Of a DNA stretch of 64,000 nucleotides, positions 38,181-50,573 are shown piece after piece; positions within the stretch are counted from its first letter, which is position 1; every line of letters begins with the position of its first letter. This DNA comes from Epiperipatus broadwayi (Eukaryota > Onychophora > Udeonychophora > Euonychophora > Peripatidae): positions 2,731,881 through 2,795,880 of the forward strand of contig JAQFVV010012489.1 of the NCBI GenBank assembly GCA_028023455.1. Reading direction: 5' to 3'. Under the pieces are notes generated by a model that was not told where the DNA came from, did not search any database, and worked only from the letters and a program-made list of their open reading frames with translations. The translations under genes were made by a program, and so were the position numbers.

Positions 38181-38564
38181 ACTTCAGAAATAATTACAGT
38201 ATTGAAAACACAATCAGTGCTATTTTACTACTGGCTATTCAGATTTCTTTTTTCAAATCTGCCGAACTGTTTAGAATTTAACTCAATTACAATCCTTTTA
38301 AGAGATTCAAATGTTTTCGCAAACCTGTCTACCTTGCACTGTCAAGATTATTATTCTTACGCTACTTAACAATGCCATCTCAGATCCTGTGCTCCCATTG
38401 TATCTATAACAATTTGTATTACCCAACATATTCTATTTTTACTTTAAACTGAAGAGCAGGGTTTTCCAAAATGAGGTTACTATCCCAGTTACTTTTCATA
38501 TCTAGATTACTCATTTACTTTTCGCACATTTTAATTTTTACAATGTAGATATAATTCTTTTACT

Positions 38565-38780
38565 TAAATCTATTTCAATTTAACTTTCAATTGTTACGAT
38601 AAAATTCTTTTACTTAAAGTCTATTTCATTTTAACTTTCAATAGTTACGCAACTACAACATAAATAAAATTTTACTTAAAATCTATTTCATTTTAATTTT
38701 CAATAGTTATGAAAATTACAACATAAATAAAATTCTTTTACTTAAAATCTATTTCATTTTAATAAATAGTCATAAAACTA
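38565..38780. repeat. ~70-bp tandem repeat inside the LTR element
   Basis: Three to four units share TTACTTAAARTCTATTTCA and TTTTAACTTTCAATAGTTA. Together with the 65-bp repeat it fills much of the space where pol would lie. Confidence 0.7.
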
Positions 38781-38817
38781 GCCTTAAAATTGGACTACGT
38801 TTTCTGCACCGCCAGAA

Positions 38818-39003
38818 CTAGTTTCCAATTAAATTTCCCATTAATGAAACTAAGACTATTATTATAACTTCATTACTATGACACACAACCAGGAATGTCA
38901 CCAAGTAAGTATAATTTTGCCTTTGAAAACTCTGCCAATTTTTAAAACTTCTATCCCTAACTAGGTTCAACTTTGACTGTGCCATTGTAATATCCTCCCC
39001 CAC
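38818..39003 (-). pseudogene. Gag-like N-terminal remnant in the LTR element
   Basis: The frame reads MAQSKLNLVRDRSFKNWQSF then QRQNYTYLV before losing sense. A short start followed by F-x-NW-x-x-FxRQ is reminiscent of Gag N-termini in Ty3/gypsy elements. The inner Met codon sits one base after the LTR end, so the leader is essentially absent and any primer-binding site (TGGCACAG...) overlaps the coding start. Only about 30 residues look meaningful. The family assignment is tentative. Confidence 0.45.
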
Positions 39004-39609
39004 TGGTCATAATTCCATGAACTAAATAATTTCAACTACCGATAATTAATAATAATAAATGTTTATTTACAACAAACCGATATTAACATATTTACAACTG
39101 ACATTAGCCTATTTAGGTTACATATATATTCTTACTAATAATTTAATATACACCTTACGATTACAACAAGTTTGATATATTAATAATATGCTTACATAAT
39201 TTGGCCTTGCAGCTTACGGCAAATAATAATAAAGCCCAGATGGCCTCTATAAGTCCCTAGTTCCGCTTTGGCACCTTCAGTGGCAGAGTTCACTGGATCA
39301 CGAGTTCTGATTTCAGCCGGCATGCCGTCTTCTGGTTACACGGCTATCTCGTGATGATTTTCTTGTTCTACCTGGTCCTTAAAATACCACTCTTCACATT
39401 CATGCACAGGAGTTTGGGATAGCCTTGTCTTGCTTCGGGTCTGCGTTCCAAACTGCTATTTCTCTGAGGTTCGTGAGTTTCCCGTGCAGAGGAGGGGGGG
39501 GGATAAAACTGGAAATGCTTATCTCTTTTCTTATCTTTAGACATGTACCTTTAAAGTATTTAACTTTCTATTACTTGCTGATATTATAACGCAATACTAA
39601 TACATAGCA
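38986..39609 (-). repeat. 5' LTR of the 2.4-kb element
   Basis: Partner of the LTR at 37190-37814, with the same TG...CA ends and only scattered substitutions plus small indels. As the upstream LTR in the minus orientation it would contain the element's promoter. Confidence 0.85.
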
Positions 39610-39614
39610 CTTCC

Positions 39615-40080
39615 AGAGAAGTTAAATTCATTTTTTTATCTCATTATTTTGGATAAATAAATATGATTTACTTGAAACTTGAATTTAAATTTATTCTTTA
39701 TTATTATTTATATTGGAAAGAATAATTAGAGTTCATTTACAACTTGGAATACATTTTTTATTAGTGCTTATAAAACCAAAATGCACTTTCAAAGAAACAA
39801 TAAAATATATATATATAAATTTCAATGTTTTTTTTCTTTTCAGGTAGGAATATTTTAGACTATTTTATTTTCTTGCTTCACAAACAGAAATATGTAATCA
39901 TAATGAATACTTAATAATAAATTTGGATTAAAATAAAAATATTTTGAATGCAGCTCCGGTTGAAATTAACCAAATTGTTAGTGTGTGATAACTGTTTTTT
40001 CAAGTAAATGCTTCTATACAGAGCATGATTTTGGTGTTATTCTATAAATAGATCTATTATTATGAAGTGCTGAAAATCTT
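39615..40080. other. AT-rich spacer
   Basis: I see nothing supportable. Confidence 0.5.
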
Positions 40081-40248
40081 GAAATTGTTAGATCCGGAGT
40101 CGAAATCCGATAATGTGCTATTACTTTAAATATTATAAGTGATTCACTTAAGTTTTTCAAACTCTTACTGACGTGCGAGTGCATGGAGATTTATAATATT
40201 TAAAGTAATAGCGCATTATCGGAGTTTGACTTCCGATCTCACAATTTC
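40081..40248. mobile_element. 168-bp MITE-like inverted repeat (FB-C)
   Basis: The left arm (40081-40138, starting GAAATTGTTAGATCCGGAG) and the right arm (40191-40248, ending CTCACAATTTC) are reverse complements over 58 bp with seven differences by my count. A 52-bp unrelated centre lies between them. The arms include CCGATAATG and CGCATTATCGG, unusual CpG content for this neighbourhood. I see no clear target duplication and no coding capacity. Confidence 0.7.
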
Positions 40249-41929
40249 TATAATTAAATATAAAACATATTTTTAATTGGGAAGACGTATCTAAATGATG
40301 TAATATTTTATATCCATAATCCAAACATTCTATATTAATTATGCTTAATATACTAAAATCTAATCGTTTTGTAAAAACACACTGTGTGAGAACAAGTACA
40401 TCAGTAGATTATATAAATGTGTACATACACATTTTGTAGTATGCAGTACTTTGAATTATAAAATTTGATTTATATACATTTCAGTGAATGATAATCATAA
40501 ATTAGTTCTTATCTATAATTTTTAATGATTTACCAATACTATCATTGTTTTAATATATATAATTTTTATTCTCCATCACTTTCAAAAACAATAAATATAA
40601 ATGTTTTTCTTTTAAAAATACACTTACTTTAATTATATGATTGTCAGCATTTCTATGAATAAACATCTATTGTTTTTTTTTTTATTAAAAACATTACTGA
40701 CTTGATTCTATGTAAACTATCTAAGTATACTAAATATATAATATAGTTCAGGGAGTCAAGTGATGCTCAGATATTAAATTGATAATGTGACTACTAATAT
40801 TCGAATCAAAATTGATGAAATCGAATTTTCTCCTCCATTTTTTTTCAAGCATTAAAGCTAGCAACAATTCAAATTAATTCATGATTTAGCGCTTAATTTT
40901 ATTTTATAGTTAGTTACTTATGTGTGCATTTTTACATTTCTAAATGAAGATAAATGATCTTTTTTTTTTTTTTGGATAATTTAAGCTTTGTCAATACTAA
41001 ATTGTTTGAGGTGCGAACTTATTTACCTTTTTTTTTTTGTTAATTTTTGATTAAATATTTACTTAAATAGGATATGAATAAATGTTTATCTTGGTTTATT
41101 TTAGCTAAAATAAAACATTTTTATTATCTATAAGAACATAAAAAAAAAACACAAGCAATAATACATCACTCGATGACGAAATGGTGAGAATGAAAGAATT
41201 TGCTAAAGAATATTTTTGTTAAATACTTCATTTAATCTAACTTTTTAAAAGTTGCAGAAATATAGTTAATAATTTACTTTTTCTTACATAATAATATGTA
41301 AATAATTGATTCTTAAACAACTAATACTTTTAATTCCTTAAAAAAGTAAGGTTAAAGGTATTAAAAAAGAATTTTCTATTAACTCAAATAACTTCTGGAG
41401 GCCTTAAAAAACAGAAGGTCAAATTCTTAATGTAAACTTGTCATTTTTGAAATGCAGCTGGGATTAGCATAAAATTATTAATACTGTCAATGAACATGGA
41501 TGAACAGTTCATCATCATATATAAGCCAGTAAGATGAATCCATGGTTTTATTTCTGAATTCAAAACCCTTCCTTCAAAAACAATAGTATAATTTCCTTAT
41601 TCAGATGCATGATGATTCTTAACTGACACATCATTAAATCTGCATTAATGTAGAATGCATGTTTAAATGCATGGGTATAAGTATTCATTATTTTTGATGT
41701 CTACAACCATACTGAGAAAAATAAATTATATGAAAGACAAACAGTAGCAGAAATTCATGGGTAAAATAGATACTAAGAATTATCATATTGCATATCTATA
41801 TGGCACATGATGATATTCATTTATTTACAGACTCACAACAGTAAATCACATTAAGTATAAAATAAACTACATAAATTGGCATTAAAATCATTTAATATTA
41901 AATGTGACATTATAAAATAATAAAAACAA
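40249..41929. other. AT-rich non-coding stretch
   Basis: I see nothing recognisable. T-runs lie near 40674 and 40961. Confidence 0.5.
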
Positions 41930-42265
41930 AGGTGAAGATACAATTTAAAAGTAGATATTTACTTTACCCTAAAATATTAAATGCCAAACTGACATAGAAC
42001 TGGAGTGGAAATCATCATAAAATGTGAGAGAACAATATTGTAAAGATTAATATTATATAAAACGCAGTGATAAGTTTGATTATTCAACTTCATGGTAGAT
42101 ATGAAATGTAGATAATATGACTTTTGTCATATAAAATAATATTTTAAAATTATTATGAAACATTTTAAGATTAGAATTGAAAAAATGATAATAAATATAA
42201 GTATTTCTTTATGGAAATAGGAATAAGAAGGAAAGTCTTGTAAAATTTATACAAAATAAAAAACT

Positions 42266-42362
42266 ACTAAACATCACATGATCATCATTTCTTATGCTTG
42301 CTCAGGTTATTACTCTGGCTTGCACTGAGTGGCACTGCTGTATGGAGAGCTTTGCTTATTTT
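42266..42362 (-). mobile_element. FB-A element, half-palindrome copy in RTE copy E
   Basis: It begins with the family end ACTAAACATCACATGATC and finishes with TATGGAGAGCTTTGC. Only one arm of the palindrome is present. A perfect 13-bp direct repeat, AAAATAAAAAACT, flanks it at 42253-42265 and 42363-42375, inside RTE sequence. A half-size unit with an intact TSD implies either that the short form itself transposed or that one arm was deleted afterwards. Confidence 0.8.
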
Positions 42363-42659
42363 AAAATAAAAAACTGTATGTTAACTAATTCCTTTAAAAA
42401 ATCCTAAAGAAATCAGTACAAAAGCATCCAAGCAATAGTGTAGCAAAGTTTTGATGACATTTTGACTAACAAAAGTATGTACTTCAAGATTGTAAAGGTG
42501 CCTAATATATGAAACCTTAATGATCAATGATAACTAACACATAAATATGTTTTAATGCACAACTAGCTATTAATATAAGTGTTAATAGTTGATATTTTTA
42601 ATGCAAAGAAAAATTTCAATGAATTTAAATGATTAACAGAATTCAAAAGTGGCTCAGAC

Positions 42660-42821
42660 TTGACATAATCACTATTTCCTATGGTTACAAAAGCTGTTTA
42701 AAAAGGCAAACTTTCCATATAGTAGTGTAACCCAGTGCACACCAGATAATCTTTTGCATTTATCGATTAATCTGGCTTGAACTGGGTGGTATTACTATAT
42801 GGAAGGTTTTGCCTGTGGTTT
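42660..42821 (-). mobile_element. FB-A element, short palindrome copy in RTE copy E
   Basis: The arms GGCAAACTTTCCATATAGTA and ACTATATGGAAGGTTTTGCC pair, as do the inner CCAGATAATC and GATTAATCTGG. The left end is a diverged family terminus. A 10-bp repeat with one difference (TGGCTCAGAC and TGACTCAGAC) flanks it at 42650-42659 and 42822-42831. RTE text continues directly across the insertion, which confirms the boundaries. Confidence 0.75.
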
Positions 42822-43800
42822 TGACTCAGACGTGAATGATAGCAACAAGAAAATAACTAATATTCTTTTAAAATTTCTGCCCAGATAACTGATACAAAAA
42901 AAAAGCACTAGTAAATTTTCTATTAGGTAATATACAAAGAAAAAAAATGAATATAAAAATAATTTGAATCATTTATAATAATTCAGTATTTGTAATTGTA
43001 TAAAATGATGTGGAAAAAAAATCAATGATTATATAAAAATATACATAAGTGGGATATAGCAAAAAAAGCAACATAAAAAAAACAAAAGTTCAAAATCTGA
43101 TATGACATTTTTGAAAGCAAAGTTTTTTAAACAATAAGAAAAAAATATAGATTAAATAATTTCTACAATTACATTAACATCTGAAATTACAATTATTTTA
43201 AATACAAAGAAGATATACATTTAATTCAATAAGAAAAAAAGGAAAACCCTAGATATTTTGAATGAAAGAATCTTTTATCAGATAAATATAATCTTTTTAT
43301 AAAAATTATTATAACTTCTCTACTGAGAACTTTGGACTCATATTAAACAAAAGAACAAACTGGAATTAAATTTGATTACAATCCAGTAGATAACAAACTT
43401 ATTAAGTGAAATTATAGAAAATACCAATAAATATGAAATGTATTTATGCTTCAATTTATATTGAAAGACAATACGTAATTGAAAAGCAACATTTTAAATG
43501 TATTTACCGGTGCTTATTTGTAGAACTGGGAATTACAGTTTAAAAAAATAGTATATGAGAAGGATTGAAAACAAAATACATGAGAGAAAATACAAATGAT
43601 ATCAGCGATACATTTGGGCAACAAATTTCACTAAAACAGATTACAACACAATAGTAAATGATGCCAAAGGATTGTAAAAGATGTAGAGGAAAGACATGTA
43701 TAAGATAGATGAATGAGATAATGAAGCTGAAATGAAGTGAAGAACAGAAATTGGTTTAAATTTAAACAAGATTGATAATAGTTGAAAATATTGATAATAT

Positions 43801-45061
<1,261 letters not shown>

Positions 45062-45865
45062 ACAGTTGCTATAATTACATGAATAATTATTGACATTTTA
45101 GGCAGCTGACAAATACGATTTCTGAAATATGTAATTACAAAGAATGACTTTCCATGTGTGTCACATGGTAAGAAGACTAAATAATAGATGTTTCATGTGG
45201 TGTAATTGAAATTTCTATATCTCCTAAATTGTTTATAAAAATGAAATAATAATTTTTATTTATTTTTTGTTAAAATGATTGTATATGTTTATTGCATATT
45301 TTTCAAAAGTTATATTTTATTTCATTTCCATTTATAAATACAAGAATACATGGAATAACACTTAGTATTAGCTTGTTAGTGATTTTTTCAGATATTTGAA
45401 TATTTTTTTACATTACTATGTGCCATGAATATGATATAGTAAAAATACATTGAAAGCAAATTAGTAATAAAGCTAAACATTATTTAAAAAACAATATTTT
45501 CTATGTGTATTTTCATTTTACTAGACATTATGTTGGCTCAAAAAAGAAAAAAATTATTAACAATTTAATTAATTTAGAATAGAAAGCTGATGAAAGATTA
45601 TCCAATAAATAAGTATTAACTATTTTTATTTAGAAGATGAGACAATTAAAAGGGATACCATTGACTTGCACAATCAGCAAAATATCTTTCAACTTATCTC
45701 CGTGAAGGAATGAGGAAAGTGTTCGCTGTGCTATATCCTGATTTCACCTTACTACATTTTATTATTTATATCATAATTAAACATTAGTTTTAATGTTAAT
45801 AAAGCAAAATATATTTGTAATTTTTAATTCATTTGAAATTAGTATATATATATAATTTTAGGTAC
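45062..45865. other. AT-rich spacer
   Basis: I see nothing supportable. Confidence 0.5.
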
Positions 45866-46095
45866 TTAAGGATTACTCAACCGATGACGATTTATACTTA
45901 CCAATTTTCTTTCCGGCAAACATCATCGATGATAAGATGACAACGCTGTCATGTCAACCAAGACACTGACATGATTAATCCAATTTTTGGATTTTTTTGA
46001 CCTGCAAGATTTAAAAATTGGAGAGAGCTTTGGGAAATTTTGTCATTTGTCTGTCTTTTGCTACTTGTCCACTGCAATGGACGCTATTTGTAAGT
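45866..46095 (+). promoter_or_regulatory. Candidate 5' region and first exon of an unidentified gene
   Basis: Base composition becomes more balanced than in neighbouring DNA, with several CpGs (CCGATGACG, CCGGC, ATCGATGAT). At 46077 an ATG opens a 13-base coding piece, ATGGACGCTATTT, which runs directly into GTAAGT at 46090, an optimal 5' splice donor. This arrangement (moderately GC upstream, short coding first exon, strong donor) fits the start of a spliced gene. I could not identify the next exon. It could equally be chance or part of an unknown repeat. Confidence 0.3.
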
Positions 46096-46763
46096 AATTT
46101 TTATTTTTGTTTTTAATAAATAATGCCATTTTGATGTATATTATTTTGTAAATTATTCTGCAATTATAAAAATTACAATTAATTTTATTTGTAATTTCTG
46201 AATTATATCATACAGACATTTTTTTCTCGTAAATTCATCGGCAATTATAAAAATTACAGCTATGAGAGTAATACAATGTCTGATATAGGTGTACGCTGAG
46301 CCTTTGGCTCATCAAAAACATTGGAGGCCACCCCGATCAATTCCAGTGCTATGTGCTGTATTTTATAATTGAGCATAATATAGGGTGGTTTTATAAATTA
46401 TAATGTAGTTTTTTTTTTAGACTAGAACCTGTTTTATATATTTTTAACATGAATAATTGAGTTAAATCACATCACAAAATTTGTAAAGATAATATAATTT
46501 TTTCATACAAGTACATTTTTTTTAATTTTTTTTTTTGTTAGACCACTTTAATTAATTGTCCAGTTCACCATTAATAATGCCAGATTCGCATTAAATCGGG
46601 AAAAGTGTTCTTTATTTTAAATTTAAAAAAAATGTACATATTTCTGCGATTATAGAATTACTATAATTATACAATTATTATTATATTAATTACTTTTAAT
46701 TTCTAAATTATTTTGCTGCATGTATGTACATTTTTTTAAAATTTTTTTAAATTTTTTTTTTAG
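46096..46763. other. AT-rich stretch, possible intron
   Basis: T-rich runs predominate. A short less AT-rich island at 46280-46360 includes the hairpin TGAGCCTTTGGCTCA. I see no exon. Confidence 0.4.
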
Positions 46764-46765
46764 TA

Positions 46766-46957
46766 TTTTCCAACCAATGATGTATTGCCCTGAAGCCATA
46801 TCAGTCTGATGTTGCAATCTTTAACGTGATGGGTCCACGTGATCTGTGGACAAATTTTAGCTATTGCATTTGTCTGTAAATCACTTGGAGATGTTATCTT
46901 AAAGATCACAAGGTCAGACTTATATGGCTTCAGGGCAATACATCATCGGTTGGCAAA
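46766..46957. mobile_element. 192-bp MITE with TA target duplication (FB-D)
   Basis: Terminal inverted repeats start TTTTCCAACCAATGATG and end CATCATCGGTTGGCAAA, and continue as CCCTGAAGCCATAT and ATATGGCTTCAGGG for about 55-60 bp in all. TA lies at both outer edges (46764-46765 and 46958-46959), as expected for the Tc1/mariner superfamily. A 70-codon frame that begins inside it is not a gene. Confidence 0.75.
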
Positions 46958-46959
46958 TA

Positions 46960-48479
46960 TGGAAGAACCTAATTGTATAAACATATTTAGTAATTCAAAG
47001 ATTCTTTGCTCAACTAATTACTGTGATGTTAGTTTCTTCTATTCACATTAAAAGACAGATAATTTTTTATTACCATATTAATTCATCAATTCTACATGCA
47101 ATTTGACTTGATAAAATAAAAAACATTTATAAAAAATATTTTGAATTTATTTATATATATAAATCCAGTTTGTAAATATTAAGATTATGTTGACATTTTC
47201 TAATGTGTATAATATATATTGTAAATATCAAAAATGAGAGGAGACTCTCTCAAAGAATTTAAAATAAATATTTATGATTTAAATCACTAAAATGTATGTA
47301 TAAATCATTTAAAAATACAGCTGAGTAGCAAAGGGCATTGTATTGTACCCATATCTTAAAATAAGAAAGCTTTCCTATTTTTTTTAAAGAATGTAACCAC
47401 AATAAATATAACAAGCTGATATAAATGTTTGAACCTACTTGGTATATAACAAAAATCATGACAATTACCTATTATGGTTTCATTTTGATTCATTTCTTAT
47501 TGTATTCTTGGTAAGAATAATATTAAAATTATAAGATAAAAAAATATAAAAAATTATGTGACCATAAACTACTAATTAGAATGATGATATAAAATACAAA
47601 ATCAGGAAAGTCAAATCTATTTAAATAAATATAAAATATGCTTTATTTACAAATAATAAAATTATGTATGTGTGTGTATGTTTAAATATACATATGCATA
47701 AAATGGTTAATTGTAATAGGATGATATATATATATACACACACATGTATGTAAAGCATATACATAGTAATTTAAAAATTTAGCTTCTTAAAATAGTAAAC
47801 TAAAATGAAATACAAAACTTTATGTTATCAGAAAAATTGAATCTCTAGAGATAAATAATTGAATTCTTTCAGAGGAAAATATATACTGTTAACAATTAAA
47901 TGATTGCAAGTTTATTCATTGATAACAACTCTAGAACCCCAAAATAAATTTATAATGTAATTTAATATAAATAAAATTTTCTAGTTCAGGATGTATCTTG
48001 AATAAATGAAAAAAGAAGCCAATCAGAAGAGTAATTGGACAATCAATTGTTAGAATCTAGGTGGCAATAAGAAAGAAACTTGCTGCTGAAAACTTTTGGT
48101 GTGCAGGTGGACATTTATATATCAACATATATATCTTAAGCTTCCAGTGTGAACTTGTCTCTAGCAAGTTAGAGACTTAACAGGTCATGTAGATATTAAT
48201 TATTATTTATGTAACCCTATGAGTCCATTTATATATATATATTGTTAACTTATATATATGTAATTAATAATGTAAAATGTAAACCTCAGTATACGCATAT
48301 ATAATACTAAATTTTAACAGTATTAGTTATGGATTTTATCATGGGATAAATTTAGATCATGTGTGGCTTGGAGAACAAGAGTTATGTTTCCAGATATTGC
48401 AATGGGTGCAGTCCTCATTTGAACCTTGAATCAATTAATGTTTTAAGTGTGTAGAACAATCAGATCAAATGCAATCATC
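46960..48479. other. AT-rich non-coding stretch
   Basis: I see nothing recognisable. Several (AT)n and (TG)n tracts occur (47670-47755, 48229-48262). Confidence 0.5.
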
Positions 48480-49800
48480 AATCAGAGGGTAATTAGAATA
48501 GCAATGTTATTATATTTTATTGATAAAGGAGTTATAGAGATAGCAAAGAGGCTCTCAGAACCCCAGACTTCTGAAGATTTTTGATATGATAAAATTAAAA
48601 TTGATTATTTAATTATTTTTTCTTATTCCTCTAGGCATATTACCAGAATTATCAGGGTAGCTATGAAAGAGTAAAAGATTATGATATTGCTTTTTATAAC
48701 ATCGCAAAAAATGTGTCTATTGATCTTTCTTTGATAAGACCCCCCCCCAAACAATTCCGAGGGGTATGATTAGTGACAGTTTAAGGAAACAACTATTAGC
48801 TGATAATGTTACAAATTATAATGAAGTTATAAAACATAGGCGAGCCTACAAACTAATTATGGAGCAATCTCAAAAGTTTGCCGAATTTAAATGCATTGGT
48901 AACATGCAAACTGACATTTGCAAAACTTACAAGCCAATTTAAAAAAATCTACTAATGGCTAACAATAAAAATGTATTTACATGTTTTTGTTGTGGGGAAA
49001 ATGGACACAAGACCAGCAACTGTTTTCAAATTTGTAAAAAAAAAAAAGATCACAATGAAATGATATGTAAGAAAAAAAATAATAAATCTGATAAAAAAAA
49101 GAAATAGCCATAAGGGTGCATTTAATAGTCAAAGAAATCAGTTAACTAATTTTAAAAATATATTGACCACTGATAATAATAAAATAATGCTAAAACAAAA
49201 ATTGTTTTATTAGCCCATATTCTACTGAGGCTGATAGTGGTAGTAGTGTATCTCTAATTCCAGTCCAGGAATCGTTCTCTGTAACTGAAAATTATACTCC
49301 GAACAATTGATAAAACTAAACTAAAAGCCTTGGTTGTAAATGGAAATTCTATCATAATTAAAGGAATGGTTAAAGCTCTTATGAGTAGAATAGAGGGATA
49401 ATTAATTGAGTTAGCTCTATACTTAATTTATGCTCCAATTAATCTATTAATAGGCTGGGACTGGTTCAGAATTGGGCATATAACATGTTCATAAAAAAGA
49501 TTGAATTAAAAATGGAAATGTTTTATGGGGAACTGGATAAAATTAAAACAACACCTGTATCATTAAAAATAATCCCTGAGGTCATACATATTATATGCAA
49601 ACCATGCAAGGTTCTGTTCTTTCATAAAAAAAGAGTAGAGAAAAAAAAAAAAATTAGTTAAGAGAGGTATGTTAGAATATAATAAAATTATTAATTGAAG
49701 TATACAGCTATTTTATACTATAATAAAAGTAGTAATCAAACATGATGGGCCATTTAGTAAATTAATATGGTAAGTTCAACATTATTTCACTACAGATTTC
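48480..49800 (+). pseudogene. Ty3/gypsy-type gag-pro-pol remnant, copy G1
   Basis: In order: a Gag-like segment (IDKGVIEIAKRLSEPQ), a zinc knuckle CFCCGENGHKTSNC with exact C-x2-C-x4-H-x4-C spacing (48982-49023), then a protease-like EADSGSSVSLIP near 49230 corresponding to the D-S/T-G active site. A pol segment follows near 49600-49680 with KPCKVLFFHKKRVEK and LVKRGMLEYN, which resembles the start of gypsy reverse transcriptase. Gag packages RNA and the protease matures the polyprotein. Frame shifts and stops separate every piece. The same Gag occurs in the 53-kb copy. Confidence 0.75.
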
Positions 49801-50573
49801 CTAGTAGTAATTGATTTTTTTTACCATTACATATTTTGGTTTGCCTAAGAATGATTATAACTATATCAATTCATTTTTTTTACTGTTACACATTTTTGGC
49901 ATTTCAAAATATGGGCTCAATTAGAAACCATTTGCCTCAGATTACTATTATTGTTATCATATATTTTAGGATATAATCTGCTAAGTATGTGTGTATATTC
50001 ATATATACACATAAAATAAGTAGAATTTAGTAAAATTATATTCCGAAGGCATACACATTATTTAAAAAAAGCATTTAGATTAATTAAATATTTTTAAACA
50101 AAAGAGCAAATTTTATACTTATAAAAATTAACTATACTGATAAATAATAAATATGAGGAGAGATATTAATTTTAGTTCCTGATCAGATTTGTTGATAATG
50201 AAAACTTATTGCTAAAAACCAACAATTGGAATGTGAATTGCTTTATCTGATCACAAGAATTAAATATGGGAACTCTAGATATATATGGACACCCAATGAG
50301 CAGCTAAGGGCCAATTAAAAGAGACATTCTACAACACCCCAGAGTACATATAAAAGAACAAGAATAGTGACTTGCTAGATGCCAGAAATGCAGTTGTGCC
50401 ATCCAACAGGTGCTCCAGTGACCCCCACTTGACCTTAGCTTTGTAGAAACGTTTACTTACAGACATGAAAAAGTAAACTTAGGAACTCACATAAGGTTGT
50501 ATCAATCTATAATATTATTTTGTATGCCTTCGGACCTATATATTATGTTTAGTGATACATATATATATATATA
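49801..50573. other. Stretch without recognisable gene
   Basis: AT-rich, with a less AT-rich patch at 50290-50450. I found no reverse-transcriptase continuation of the G1 remnant. Confidence 0.45.

Larger units (their letters stand above)
37190..39609 (-). mobile_element. Non-autonomous LTR retrotransposon (2.4 kb)
   Basis: Two highly similar direct repeats of about 625 bp (37190-37814 and 38986-39609), each with TG...CA ends, enclose 1.17 kb. The flanks TTTCC and CTTCC (37185-37189, 39610-39614) look like a 5-bp target duplication with one change. Orientation is minus: reading that strand, GGGGGAGGTG directly precedes the LTR at 37815-37824 and serves as a polypurine tract. The interior carries only a short Gag-like start and tandem repeats, so it lacks protease, reverse transcriptase and integrase and would have needed proteins from another element. 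It is less AT-rich than its surroundings, which makes it stand out. Confidence 0.85.
41930..43800 (+). pseudogene. Decayed RTE-type LINE, copy E
   Basis: Segments collinear with copy B are recognisable: the endonuclease region near 42000-42250, the linker near 42640-42660 and 42830-42860, degraded reverse-transcriptase text to about 43500, then a jump to the C-terminal region and tail at 43560-43800. Most of the reverse-transcriptase core is deleted. Two FB-A insertions (42266-42362 and 42660-42821) interrupt it, each with a target duplication. No open frame of note survives. Confidence 0.65.

Noticed and set aside
46839-47051. 70-codon open frame
   Set aside because: It begins in the FB-D MITE loop, crosses its right arm and leaves into AT-rich DNA. 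No similarity.
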